DNA of 64,000 nt. Source: Palsa-513 sp036510225. Lineage in GTDB: Bacteria > Actinomycetota > Thermoleophilia > Solirubrobacterales > Solirubrobacteraceae. The stretch spans positions 1 to 64,000 of the forward strand of contig DATCEH010000070.1 in NCBI GenBank assembly GCA_036510225.1. Reading direction: 5' to 3'. The notes beneath the pieces were generated by a model. It worked only from the letters and a program-made list of their open reading frames with translations. It was not told where the DNA came from and made no database searches. The first letter of the stretch is position 1. Every line of letters begins with the position of its first letter. A program made the translations under genes and the position numbers. Shown piece after piece: positions 33,060-41,275 of this stretch.

Positions 33060-34400
33060 ATGCGCTGGCTGCTCGTCAAGGATCTGCAGATCCTCCGCCG
33101 GTCGAAGATGCTCGTCGGCCTGCTGATCGCCTACCCGATCGCGATCGCCCTGCTGATCGGCCTGGCCCTGTCGAGCGCGCCGAGCAAGCCGCGGGTCGCC
33201 TTCGTCGACGAGATCCCCCCGGGCCAGTCGACGATCGCGCTGGGAAGCACGAAGCTCGACGTCAGCTCGTACACCGACAAGCTGTTCACCGCGACCACCG
33301 AGGTCCCGCTCGCCAGCCGCCAGCAGGCGCTCTCCGAGGTCCGCTCGGGCGCCGTCCTCGCAGCGCTGATCATCCCACCGGACTTCGCGATCAAGCTGTC
33401 CGGCGCAGGCTTCGACTCGAGCCCGACGGTCGAGGTCGTCTACAACGGCGACGCCCTCAAGCAGTCGTTCGTCCGCTCGACCGTCACAGCCCAGCTCGCC
33501 CAGGCCAACGCTGCCCTCGCCGAGCGGCTCAACCAGGTCGCCGGCGGGTACATCGAGACGATCGCAGACGGCGGGACGATCACCGCCCTGGGCCTGCAGT
33601 TCAAGCTGCTCGGGATCAGGGACACGCTTGGGGCGGTGGATCGTGTGCTCGCCGACAAGCCGAGTCCGGCGACGCGACGGGAGCTCGCACCCGTGCAGAG
33701 CTTCATGTCGATCGGGGCGACCAACTTCACCCGCTTCAAGGACGTGCTCAGCGCGGTCGAGCGGCCTGTCGGCGAGACGGAGACGGTCCTCTCGGGCCGG
33801 CGCGCCCCACTCGACACGTTCGCCGTAGCGGTCGCGGTGACCGTCTCGCTGATGTTCGTCTGCGTCCTGCTCGCGTCCGGCCTGATCGCGCTCGAGCGCG
33901 AGGAGAACACCTTCTCGCGCCTGACGAGGGGGCTGATCAGCCCAGGCCGCCTGCTCGTCGCCAAGGTCGCCCTCGCGGCGCTGTGCGCGGCGCCGGTCGC
34001 CCTCGTGATGCTCGTCGGTGTCGGCCTCTTCGTACCGCTCGACTGGGGCCGCGTCGGCCTGTGGGTGATCGCCCTCGTCGGCGGCGCGCTCGCCTTCGCG
34101 GCGCTCGGCGTCGCGATCGGGAGCCTCGCCCGGGAGGTCCGCGCGGCATCGCTGCTGGCCTTCCTGCTCTCGCTCCCGCTCGCCTTCCTCGCACTCGTCC
34201 CGAGCGGGTCGGTCGCGCCGGCCGTCTACCACACGATCCGCGTGCTCTCGGCCGTCTTCCCGTTCGCACCGGCCCTCGAGGCCGTCAACGCCGCGATCAA
34301 CGACACGTCGCCCAGCCTGGGGACCGCGCTCGCCCATCTTGCGGGGCTCGTCGTCCTCTTCGGCGTGGCCGCCCGCCTGGGCCTGCGCCGCCTGCGCTGA
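33060..34400 (+). CDS. ABC-2 type permease (YhgE/NodJ-like exporter subunit)
   Basis: 446 residues. One N-terminal helix (MLVGLLIAYPIAIALLIGLAL) precedes an outer domain of about 210 residues with VAFVDEIPPGQSTI and LAALIIPPDFAIKL. Five C-terminal helices follow (FAVAVAVTVSLMFVCVLLASGLIALE to LAGLVVLFGVAARLGL). This is the ABC2_membrane_3 architecture. The loop REENTFSRLTRGLISPGRLLVAKV is the coupling region. The ATG lies 1 bp after the ATPase stop. With the ATPase and lipoprotein it forms one exporter unit. Confidence 0.85.
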   Translation: MRWLLVKDLQILRRSKMLVGLLIAYPIAIALLIGLALSSAPSKPRVAFVDEIPPGQSTIALGSTKLDVSSYTDKLFTATTEVPLASRQQALSEVRSGAVLAALIIPPDFAIKLSGAGFDSSPTVEVVYNGDALKQSFVRSTVTAQLAQANAALAERLNQVAGGYIETIADGGTITALGLQFKLLGIRDTLGAVDRVLADKPSPATRRELAPVQSFMSIGATNFTRFKDVLSAVERPVGETETVLSGRRAPLDTFAVAVAVTVSLMFVCVLLASGLIALEREENTFSRLTRGLISPGRLLVAKVALAALCAAPVALVMLVGVGLFVPLDWGRVGLWVIALVGGALAFAALGVAIGSLAREVRAASLLAFLLSLPLAFLALVPSGSVAPAVYHTIRVLSAVFPFAPALEAVNAAINDTSPSLGTALAHLAGLVVLFGVAARLGLRRLR

Positions 34401-34490
34401 ACGCCGCCGCCCGCCCGTGACCGCGGCGCCGGCGCGAAGCGTCATCCGGTTCGCCGGGACTTCTCGGGCACCAGCAGCCGTAAGGAGGGT

Positions 34491-35075
34491 GTGCGTCGTC
34501 TCCGGTGCCCCGTCCTCCCCCGTCCGGCGCGCGTCGCCGCCGGCGCCGCCGCGCTCCTCGCCGTCGTCTCCGGCGGCCTGGTCGGCTCGAGCGGTAGCTC
34601 CGGCGCCACGCCGGCCAACCCCCCGCGCCGAGCGCTCGGCGCCGGTCTGTCGATCGCCGTCCCGCCCGGCTGGCAAGTCGCCTTCCGACTGACCGGGCTG
34701 GCCGAGCCGTACGAGCGCTTCACGCTGGCGTCGTTCCGGCTGAGCACACCGCCACGCCAGGCGCGCGGTTGCGGGCCGGCGCGGGCGGTCGCGGCGATCC
34801 CGGCCGACGGGGCCCTGGCGTTCGTGCTCGAGTACCCGACGACCGGCGCCCTGTCGCGGCCGAGCTTTCCACCCCAGCCCAAGCGCTTCGCGCTGCCGCC
34901 GGGCCCGGCCCAGCGCTACGAGTGCTTCGGGAGCGGCTGGCTCCTGCGCTTTCGGGCCGCCGGGCGATCCTTCCAGGTGATGGTCGCGCTCGGCCGCAGC
35001 GCTGGGCGCAACCAAGCTCGGCTGGTGGCGGCGCTGAGCAGCCTCCGTGTCGAGGGCGAACCCGGCTCGGGTTAG
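34491..35075 (+). CDS. Secreted protein of unknown function
   Basis: 194 residues from a GTG. An Arg-containing N-terminus and hydrophobic core (VAAGAAALLAVVSGGLVGSSG) form a signal peptide. The mature domain of about 150 residues starts LSIAVPPGWQVAFRLTGLAEPYERFTLASFRL, a pattern seen in small secreted actinobacterial proteins, and has two cysteines (GCGPARAV and YECFGSGWLLRF). GGAGG is only 2-3 nt from the GTG, unusually close. It lies 90 bp after the exporter and may be a separate gene. Confidence 0.55.
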   Translation: MRRLRCPVLPRPARVAAGAAALLAVVSGGLVGSSGSSGATPANPPRRALGAGLSIAVPPGWQVAFRLTGLAEPYERFTLASFRLSTPPRQARGCGPARAVAAIPADGALAFVLEYPTTGALSRPSFPPQPKRFALPPGPAQRYECFGSGWLLRFRAAGRSFQVMVALGRSAGRNQARLVAALSSLRVEGEPGSG

Positions 35076-35223
35076 CCGCGCCGATGATGGCCACGGCGGC
35101 GCATGCCCTTCGAGTCGGCCGACCGGCCGGCCACGCCGATCGCGTGGACCGGCTGAGCCCGTGCCCCGAAGCCGGCAGGTCCGCGCGGCGCAGCATGGCG
35201 ACGCGGCCGCCATGGAACGCTGA

Positions 35224-35290
35224 CGTGAACTCGCGGATGCGCCGGGGTCTCGACCAGCTGCGCAGCCAGCTGGAGCCCGATCGTGGATGA
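35224..35290 (+). pseudogene. Remnant of an ECF sigma factor C-terminus
   Basis: This 22-codon frame reads VNSRMRRGLDQLRSQLEPDRG and stops at a TGA overlapping the next gene's GTG by 8 bp. VNSRMRRGLDQLR matches the end of sigma region 4.2 (compare VYSRLSRARSALR in the intact sigma gene at 37245). Nothing upstream in this frame looks like the rest of a sigma factor. The next gene resembles a sigma-operon partner, which supports the reading. A short motif only, so tentative. Confidence 0.4.
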
Positions 35291-36476
35291 CCGCGAGCCG
35301 ATCGCCGGGCTCCGCTCGCTGCCGGCGCCCGACGCGGCCGCGGCCCACGCGAGGGCGACGAACCTCATCCTGGCGGCACATGCCTCCCGGCGCCGGGAGC
35401 CCCGCCGGCGGCCCGGCTGGCTGACGGCGGTCGCCGCGACGCTCGCGATCGCCGTCGGGTCTGCCGCCGCGCAGGGAGCCGCCGTGGCGCACTGGGCTCA
35501 ACAGGCGTGGCGAGCTTCGATCGGCGCTGGCGGCGGCCGGCCGGCCGCGGCCACCGCGCTGCCCGGCGACGGCCGGCTGCTCGTCTGGACGGGACTTGAC
35601 GCGTGGATCGTCGGCCAGGGCCTCACGCGGCCGGTCGGGCACACCGCGGGCGGGGAGGTCAGCTGGTCGGCCTTTGGCAACTACGTCGCCTGCGCATGCG
35701 GCGAGACGCTCGACGCCGTCGCCCTCAACGGCCGCATCGCCTGGACCGAGCGGTTCGGCCTGCCGGTCGAGAGCCCGCTGTGGTCGCCGGACGGCAACCG
35801 CATCGCGTTCGGCGTCGGTCGCGAGCTCTACGTGACCGCCGGCAACGCCACCGGCGCCCGCGGGCTGCGACCGCTCCCCGCCGGCGGCCTGCTGTCAGCC
35901 GCCGCTTGGCGGCCGGGCGCCGGGGATCAGCTCGCGGTCAACGACGCACAGGGCCGGATCTCGGTGATCGACACCGACACCGGCCGGGACGCGGCTCGCC
36001 TGCCGATCGGTCGGGATCCGGTGTCCGTCGGCTGGTCGGCCAACGGTCGCCGGCTGCTCGTCGCGACCCGTCGGACGCTGCGCGTCTACGACGCGACCGG
36101 CGGCCTGATCGCCCAGGTGCCGACTCCTCGCGGGGCGGCGATCACCGCGGCGCGGATCGCTCCGTCGCGCCGTCAGATCGCCTACCTGGCCGACGATGCC
36201 CGCGGACGCCAGGAGGCCGTGCTGGCGCCGGTCGGGCGCGGCCCGGCGAGGCGCCTGCTGCTCGTCGGCGCGTCCCTCGGCGACCTCCTCTTCTCGCCGG
36301 ACGGTGGCTGGCTGATGGTCGGCTGGCACGAGCTCGACAGGTGGATGTTCTTCACGACCGGCCCCGGTCGGACGGAGGTCCGCCAGGTCACCGACGTCAC
36401 CACGCACGCCGCGCACGCCGCGCCGGTCGTCGTGGCCTGGTGCTGCATGCCCCGTGCCCCGCAGGCCGGCCGGTAG
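35283..36476 (+). CDS. Single-span membrane protein with outer beta-propeller, sigma-operon partner type
   Basis: 397 residues from a GTG. A cytoplasmic N-terminus of about 45 residues (MDDREPIAGLRSLPAPDAAAAHARATN) resembles the short N-terminal segment of proteins encoded after ECF sigma factors in Thermoleophilia. One helix (LTAVAATLAIAVGSAAAQGAAVA) and about six WD40/PD40-like blades follow (SPLWSPDGNRIAFGV, VSVGWSANGRRLLVAT, LLFSPDGGWLMVGW). It may be an anti-sigma-like or sensor protein, but its cognate sigma gene seems reduced to the remnant overlapping its start. C-terminal CCMPRAPQ has paired cysteines. Confidence 0.6.
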   Translation: MDDREPIAGLRSLPAPDAAAAHARATNLILAAHASRRREPRRRPGWLTAVAATLAIAVGSAAAQGAAVAHWAQQAWRASIGAGGGRPAAATALPGDGRLLVWTGLDAWIVGQGLTRPVGHTAGGEVSWSAFGNYVACACGETLDAVALNGRIAWTERFGLPVESPLWSPDGNRIAFGVGRELYVTAGNATGARGLRPLPAGGLLSAAAWRPGAGDQLAVNDAQGRISVIDTDTGRDAARLPIGRDPVSVGWSANGRRLLVATRRTLRVYDATGGLIAQVPTPRGAAITAARIAPSRRQIAYLADDARGRQEAVLAPVGRGPARRLLLVGASLGDLLFSPDGGWLMVGWHELDRWMFFTTGPGRTEVRQVTDVTTHAAHAAPVVVAWCCMPRAPQAGR

Positions 36477-36485
36477 GGCTGCAAG

Positions 36486-37148
36486 ATGCGTCCAGGGCGG
36501 GTTCTCGTGATCGGACTTGTGATCCTGGCCGCGACGGGCGCCGTCGCCTGCTCGACGACCCGGGTCGGCGGACGCGGCGGCCCGCAGAGCAAACGGGCCG
36601 TGGTCGGGTCGACGGGACGGCGACCTGAGTCGCTCGGCTGCGCGAGCGCCGTCTCCAGCCCCGGACAGACCTGGCCGAACCGGTGGCCGCGACCGGTCGA
36701 CGAGGCGGTCGCCGCCGGACCGATCGCCTGGCCCGACGCGCTCGATCTGGCCTCCGATCCCGGACCTCGCTCGACGGCGGCCGCCTACGCGCCGTATCAC
36801 GGGCTGTCGCTGATCGTCGACGATCTGGTCGCGGTGAACGACGGCGCGGTCGTGCAGGTCAGGATCCCCGCGAGCGAACGGACCCGGCTCTCGCTGGACT
36901 ACCTCGGCCTCTCGCCGCGCACAGCCGCCGGCCGGTACGCGGTCGCCGACGGCGCGAGCCAGGTCACCTTCCACTCGTGCTCGCCGGGGTCGACCGACGG
37001 GCCGTCGTCGCGCTTCGACGGCGGCTTCATCGTCGCCGGGGCCCAGTGCGCGCTGGTCGACGTCTACACGGGCGACGGCAGACAGCCGCTCGTGCGCCGG
37101 ATCCCGTTCGGGGTGCCCGCCGGTGTCTGCCGATCCGACCCGCGGTGA
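36486..37148 (+). CDS. Lipoprotein paralogous to the sigma-factor partner
   Basis: 220 residues. The signal peptide has a lipobox, LAATGAVACSTT. From about residue 48 it is closely similar to the C-terminal 170 residues of the protein at 37853-38665. Both share SPGQTWPN.WPRP, AGPIAWP, VADGASQVTF, CSPGS, GGFIVAGAQCA and PLVRRIPFGVP. It is thus a free, lipid-anchored version of the outer domain of that membrane protein. It begins 9 bp after the beta-propeller gene. Function unknown; it may compete for or share a ligand with the sigma partner. Confidence 0.65.
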   Translation: MRPGRVLVIGLVILAATGAVACSTTRVGGRGGPQSKRAVVGSTGRRPESLGCASAVSSPGQTWPNRWPRPVDEAVAAGPIAWPDALDLASDPGPRSTAAAYAPYHGLSLIVDDLVAVNDGAVVQVRIPASERTRLSLDYLGLSPRTAAGRYAVADGASQVTFHSCSPGSTDGPSSRFDGGFIVAGAQCALVDVYTGDGRQPLVRRIPFGVPAGVCRSDPR

Positions 37149-37244
37149 CGACCTGCCCCTCCGTCCACGTGACGACCGCAAGGCGATCCGGCGCTGGCCG
37201 ACGATCGGGGAAGGCGATCGGGCGCTGCGGACAATAGGTCTGTA

Positions 37245-37856
37245 GTGGGAGCCGATGACGCCAGCCGCAGGGAGGGTTCGGACGCCGATCTGATCGTCCG
37301 TTCGACCGTGGATCCAGAGGCCTTCTCGGGGATCTTCGACCGGCACTTCGCCGCCGTCCATCGCTACCTGGCCCGGCGGGTCGGTCTGAGCCGGGCCGAC
37401 GATCTCGCGGCACAGACGTTCGTCGTAGCGTTCGGTCGGCGGGCCGACTTCGACGACCGCGGCGTCGGCGCCCGGCCGTGGCTGTTGGGCATCGCGACGA
37501 ACGTGATGCGCAACGACCTGCGCACCGAGCAGCGGATGTTCGCAGCGATCGCCCGCCTTGATCCGTCGGGCGGTGGTGATCTGCTCGACTTGGGCGAGCG
37601 TTCAGTGGCCCGGGCGGCGGCAGCCGGCGAGGCCGCCCAGCTCGCCGGGGCGCTGGCCGGTCTCGACACCGGCCAGCGGGACGTCCTGCTGCTCCACGCG
37701 TGGGGCGATCTGTCCCAGGCGGAGATCGCCCAGGCGCTGGGGATCCCTGTTGGAACCGTGTACTCACGCCTCTCGCGGGCGCGCTCGGCCCTGCGTCAGG
37801 CGGCGCCGGATCTCGCGGCCGAGCGGCATTGCTCACCACAGGAGAGGAGCCGATGA
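37245..37856 (+). CDS. ECF RNA polymerase sigma factor
   Basis: 203 residues. Region 2: FSGIFDRHFAAVHRYLARRVGLSRADDLAAQTFVVAFGRR, then PWLLGIATNVMRNDLR. Region 4: LDTGQRDVLLLHAWGDLSQAEIAQALGIPVGTVYSRLSRARSAL near residues 140-183. The start is taken as the GTG at 37245, close behind a TAGGTC box. Upstream, two similar stretches (AAGGCGATC...CGCTG at about 37180 and 37211) repeat directly and may be promoter or operator elements. Its stop overlaps the partner gene start (ATGA), typical of sigma/anti-sigma pairs. Confidence 0.9.
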   Translation: MGADDASRREGSDADLIVRSTVDPEAFSGIFDRHFAAVHRYLARRVGLSRADDLAAQTFVVAFGRRADFDDRGVGARPWLLGIATNVMRNDLRTEQRMFAAIARLDPSGGGDLLDLGERSVARAAAAGEAAQLAGALAGLDTGQRDVLLLHAWGDLSQAEIAQALGIPVGTVYSRLSRARSALRQAAPDLAAERHCSPQERSR

Positions 37857-38665
37857 CCGACGATCTCGAACGCCTGCGCCGTTTCCGCGATGACGTCCCC
37901 AACTCGACGGACGCGGCCCGGGTGGCCGCGCGCCGGAGACTGGCGGCGGCGATCGACGTCGAGCGACGCGGACGGACCCGAGCTCGCCGCCCCGTCAGGC
38001 AGCGCTCGCCGCGCCTGCTGGCGATCGGGCTCGCCGCCCTCACCGTGACGGGAGCCGTCGCGTACGGGGCGAGCCAGGTGGTCGTACACGTCGCGTCGAC
38101 AGGGCGCAACGGGGTCGTCTACCCGCCGCGAGGGAGCCAGGCCGTCGCGATCGGGTGCGCGACCACGGTGTTCAGCCCGGGTCAGACATGGCCGAATCAC
38201 TGGCCGAGACCGCTCGTCAACACGATCGTCGCCGGACCGATCGCCTGGCCTGGGATCCTCGCGCTCGCCACCGACGCGGCCGGCCGAGGTGGCCCGCCGG
38301 CCACCACCTACGCACCGAGGCACGGGCTCGCGTTCGCACAGGACAACCTGGCCGCGGTCACCGACGGGGCGGTGGTGACGCTCAGCATCCCGGCCGATGA
38401 GCGGCAGCGCCTCTCGCTCGACTACACCTACATCCCCCCACGGGCCGACGGCAGGTTCCAGGTCGCCGACGGCGCCAGTCAGGTGACCTTCCGCGGCTGT
38501 TCGCCTGGGTCAAACGACGCGCCGTCGTCGCTCTTCGAGGGCGGCTTCATCGTCGCCGGGGCGCAGTGCGCTCAAATCGACGTGTACGTCCGCCCGACCA
38601 GCCGGCCGCTCGTGCGCCGGATCCCGTTCGGCGTTCCCCGCCGCTCCTGCCGGCCGGGCGGCTGA
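37853..38665 (+). CDS. Single-span membrane protein, putative partner of the ECF sigma factor
   Basis: 270 residues. The N-terminal 55 residues are cytoplasmic (MTDDLERLRRFRDDVPNSTDAARVAARRRLAAAI), one helix follows (LLAIGLAALTVTGAVAYGASQVVV), and about 190 residues lie outside. The outer domain has conserved cysteines and is duplicated in the lipoprotein at 36486. No HxxxCxxC zinc anti-sigma motif is present, so an anti-sigma role rests on translational coupling alone (ATGA with the sigma gene). Confidence 0.65.
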   Translation: MTDDLERLRRFRDDVPNSTDAARVAARRRLAAAIDVERRGRTRARRPVRQRSPRLLAIGLAALTVTGAVAYGASQVVVHVASTGRNGVVYPPRGSQAVAIGCATTVFSPGQTWPNHWPRPLVNTIVAGPIAWPGILALATDAAGRGGPPATTYAPRHGLAFAQDNLAAVTDGAVVTLSIPADERQRLSLDYTYIPPRADGRFQVADGASQVTFRGCSPGSNDAPSSLFEGGFIVAGAQCAQIDVYVRPTSRPLVRRIPFGVPRRSCRPGG

Positions 38666-38731
38666 TCGGCCAAGGGACCGCAGGACGCCTCCTCGCGCCG
38701 GCGAGTCGTGCCCCCGGCCCGAGCGCAGCCG

Positions 38732-40066
38732 TCAGTCCCGGCGACGGCCGTCGGGGTCGCGCAACTCCCGCCGGGCGAGCTTGCCCGACGGCGTTCGCGG
38801 GAGCGCGTCCACGCGCACGAACTCCTTGGGCACCTTGAAGCCGGCCAGCCGGCCGGCACAGTGGGCGCGGAGCTCGTCGTCGGTGACCCGGCCGTCCGGC
38901 TCGAGGACCACGAAGACCCGGACGGCCTCGCCCCACTCGGCGTGTGGGTAGCCGACCGCGGCGGCCTCGGCGACCGCCGCGTGGCCGCAGACCGCATCCT
39001 CGACCTCCGCGGGCGCGATGTTCTCGCCGCCGGAGACGATCAGCTCCGACCGGCGACCCGTGACCCGCAGCCGGCCGTCGACGAGCTCACCCAGGTCGCC
39101 TGTGGCCAGCCAGCCAGCCTGAGCCGTCTGGGCGCCCGCGGGCGCGACGGTCGGTCCGGCGACCTCGATCTCGCCTGCGTGAATCCGCACGCGGCTGCAG
39201 AACAACGGCAACCCCGCGTCCGTCCCGACGTCGCCAGGAATCTGCGTGGTGACCTGCGAGCAGGCCTCGGTCAGGCCGTAGGTCTGGACCGCGACCACGC
39301 CGGCGGCCCGAGCACGCTCGAGCAGAGCCGGCGACGCCGGGGCGCCGCCGATCAGCGCGCAGCGCAGCGCCGGCGGGGACTCGAGCCCGGCGTCGAGCAG
39401 GCGGGCCAGCGTGGTCGGGACGAGCGAGACCACGGTGATCCTGTCGTCGGTCAGGGCGCGGAGTACGGCCTCGGTGTCGAAGCGACGGTGCACCACCGCC
39501 GTCGTCCCGTAGATCGCCGAGCGGATCAGGATCGACAGGCCGCCGACATGGGCCAGCGGCAGCGTGCACAGCCACCGCTCGGCCGGGTCGAGGCCGATCG
39601 CCGTGGCCGAGCCGAGCGCGCTCCACAGCCAGTTGCCATACGTCAGCTCAATCGCCTTCGGGCGGCCGCTCGTCCCCGACGTATGGATCACGGCGGCCGT
39701 CGCCTGGAGGTCGTGGCCGGGGTCGAGGACAGGGCCGCGAGCCACGCGGTCCGCGAGCCCGCCCGAACGCAGCGGCTGATCGATCACGAGCGCCGCCCCG
39801 GCGCAGACTCGCGCCCGCTCGGCCGGGGCAAGCCGGAGGTCGACGGGCACGGCGATCGCCCCGGAGCGCAGGCAGGCGTGCAGCGCGACGGCGAAGTCCA
39901 CGCCCGCCGGCAGCGCGATCGCCACACGCTCGCCGGCCGGCAGCGCGACACGCGACGCGTCGGCGAGCTCGCCGTAGGTCAGCCCGCCGCCGGGCGTCTC
40001 GACCGCCGGGCGATCCGGATGCGAGTCGGCCGCCCGGTGCAGCCAGCCGGGGACGACGGGGGTCAC
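38732..40066 (-). CDS. menE: O-succinylbenzoate-CoA ligase
   Basis: Adenylates o-succinylbenzoate and joins it to CoA in menaquinone synthesis. 444 residues of the ANL superfamily. P-loop-like HTSGTSGRPKAIELT near residue 128, VQTYGLTEACSQVTT near residue 258, the hinge region GRRSELIVSGGENIAPAEVE, and C-terminal catalytic Lys in RTPSGKLARREL. The short length and the menB-menA-menH-menC-menD genes beyond it favour MenE over a general acyl-CoA ligase. The GTG start overlaps the vapC remnant stop by 4 bp. Transcribed opposite to menB. Confidence 0.85.
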   Translation of the reverse strand: MTPVVPGWLHRAADSHPDRPAVETPGGGLTYGELADASRVALPAGERVAIALPAGVDFAVALHACLRSGAIAVPVDLRLAPAERARVCAGAALVIDQPLRSGGLADRVARGPVLDPGHDLQATAAVIHTSGTSGRPKAIELTYGNWLWSALGSATAIGLDPAERWLCTLPLAHVGGLSILIRSAIYGTTAVVHRRFDTEAVLRALTDDRITVVSLVPTTLARLLDAGLESPPALRCALIGGAPASPALLERARAAGVVAVQTYGLTEACSQVTTQIPGDVGTDAGLPLFCSRVRIHAGEIEVAGPTVAPAGAQTAQAGWLATGDLGELVDGRLRVTGRRSELIVSGGENIAPAEVEDAVCGHAAVAEAAAVGYPHAEWGEAVRVFVVLEPDGRVTDDELRAHCAGRLAGFKVPKEFVRVDALPRTPSGKLARRELRDPDGRRRD

Positions 40067-40456
40067 ACCAAGCTCGACGGAGCGACGGCGAGACCGCGGC
40101 TGACGAGATCGCGCACGTCACAGCTCACGAGCGTGGCTTCGGTCGCCCTCGCGGCTGCGACATATGCCGCGTCATAGGTCGACAGGTCGTGCTCGACGGC
40201 GATTGCCCTGGCCGATGCGGCGATCAGGCCGTCGACGCCGACGACTCCCCCATCCTCGGCGATCGCCCCGACCAGGCGCCGGAGACGGTCGGCGGCCGCC
40301 GGGTCGCGCCACACGCGGACGGCCACGTCTGCGACCTCGTATGGCGTCCGTCGCGTACGTCCGCAGCAGCCCGCTCCGTGTCATCCCGGTCCGCGCGGCC
40401 TCACGGCCGATCGAGCGGAGGAGCTCATCCGGAAGCGAGACCATGACCTTCGCCAT
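40063..40456 (-). pseudogene. Degraded vapBC toxin-antitoxin pair
   Basis: From the ATG at 40456 a ribbon-helix-helix start is readable, MAKVMVSLPDELLRSIGREA then GLLRTYATDAIRGRR, a VapB N-terminus. After about 43 codons it becomes Arg/Pro noise. In another frame, from about 40350 to the stop at 40063, the C-terminal half of a PIN domain appears (TPYEVADVAVRVW, LSTYDAAYVAAARATEATLVSCDVRDL). The N-terminal half of the toxin, with its first catalytic Asp, and the end of the antitoxin are missing. A deletion joining the two genes out of frame explains this. The PIN part could start at GTG 40326 (87 residues) but should be inactive. Confidence 0.65.
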
Positions 40457-40525
40457 CGACCGCGAGGATACCCGGTGTACCCTCGTCCGGTGCGCCTGCT
40501 CGTCCGGGGCAACGTTGGCTCCCCT

Positions 40526-40568
40526 GCACGAAAACAGTTGCCTGCGTCAGTCAGCTATTTTCGGCAAG
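40526..40568. repeat. Quasi-palindromic repeat, copy B
   Basis: The core AGTTGCCTGcgtCAGTCAGCT is embedded in CGAAAacAGTTG...GCTAtTTTC, nearly identical to copy A at 26356-26397. Downstream on the plus strand come TATTTT, AAGAGGG and a GTGTTCATG opening a Pro/Arg-rich frame (MFLGRRPRPRPPPRPP) that runs into a C-rich tract. The 250-bp gap 40457-40704 holds only this element and the tract. Confidence 0.65.
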
Positions 40569-40596
40569 AGGGCTCGCACCTGGTGTTCATGTTTCT

Positions 40597-40694
40597 CGGC
40601 CGCCGCCCCCGGCCCCGGCCGCCGCCCCGGCCCCCGGCCCCCGGCCCCCGGCCTCGTCGCCGCCCCCGGCCCGGCCCCCGGCCCCCCGGCCCGG
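40597..40694 (+). repeat. C-rich simple repeat (CCCCCGG)n
   Basis: About 98 bp of degenerate CCCCCGG/CCCCGGC units, the reverse complement in character of the tract at 26205-26292. It may form G-quadruplexes on the minus strand. It lies right after the end of the secreted protein gene at 40705. Confidence 0.8.
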
Positions 40695-40704
40695 CTCCCC
40701 GCGC

Positions 40705-41160
40705 CTACTCGACCCGGACGGTCTTCCGCACGACCGAATACGTCGAGCGACACGCGCCGAACGTGCTGGCGGGCACGCAGACCTCGACCTGATAGGTGCC
40801 GCGGGCGATCGGGTGCTGGGTGACCGCGCCTGCTCCGACGCAGTTCGTCGCGCTCGGCAGGCTGCCGATGAAGCGCTCGGTCCCGGAAGCAGTCCGCGGA
40901 GCCGAGAGGTAGGCGACGCACCGCTCGCGGGAGGCGGTCTTCGGGCGCACGAGACGCAGGGCGTAGCGACCGGCCGGTCGCAGGCCGGTCGCCCGGTAGA
41001 GCACGCCTGGGTCGGGGCCCTTGGCTCGGCTGATCACCGACGCGCCGTAGAGCGAAGGGGCGGTGGCGCCGGCGGCGGCGCCTGACACGAGGGCGCCGGC
41101 GAGCAGGACGGCGGCGACCAGGGCGGCGGCGAATGGACGTCTGAGCGAGCCGAGGTACAT
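40705..41160 (-). CDS. Small secreted protein of unknown function
   Basis: 151 residues. A clear Sec signal peptide (LRRPFAAALVAAVLLAGALVSGAAAGA) precedes a domain of about 120 residues with four cysteines (ERCVAY, TNCVGAG, VEVCVPA, FGACRST) that could form two disulfides. GRYALRLVRP and GTYQVEVCVP look like strands of a beta-sandwich. The ATG has AAAGGAG at good spacing. It diverges from menB. No family recognised. Confidence 0.6.
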   Translation of the reverse strand: MYLGSLRRPFAAALVAAVLLAGALVSGAAAGATAPSLYGASVISRAKGPDPGVLYRATGLRPAGRYALRLVRPKTASRERCVAYLSAPRTASGTERFIGSLPSATNCVGAGAVTQHPIARGTYQVEVCVPASTFGACRSTYSVVRKTVRVE

Positions 41161-41275
41161 CGGCAGCTCCTTTCGATCGTTGGCATGTTCTGATCAACAC
41201 GACGGACGGCGCAGAGCATCGGTCTCGACTAGCCTTGGCCGGCCCACCGCAAACCTACGAGGAGGCTCCGTAGCC

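Noticed and set aside
33039..35642. An 867-codon minus-strand frame opposite the ABC permease and secreted protein genes
   Set aside because: Low-complexity Arg/Gly/Asp/Glu sequence, antisense to well-recognised genes; a GC-skew artefact.
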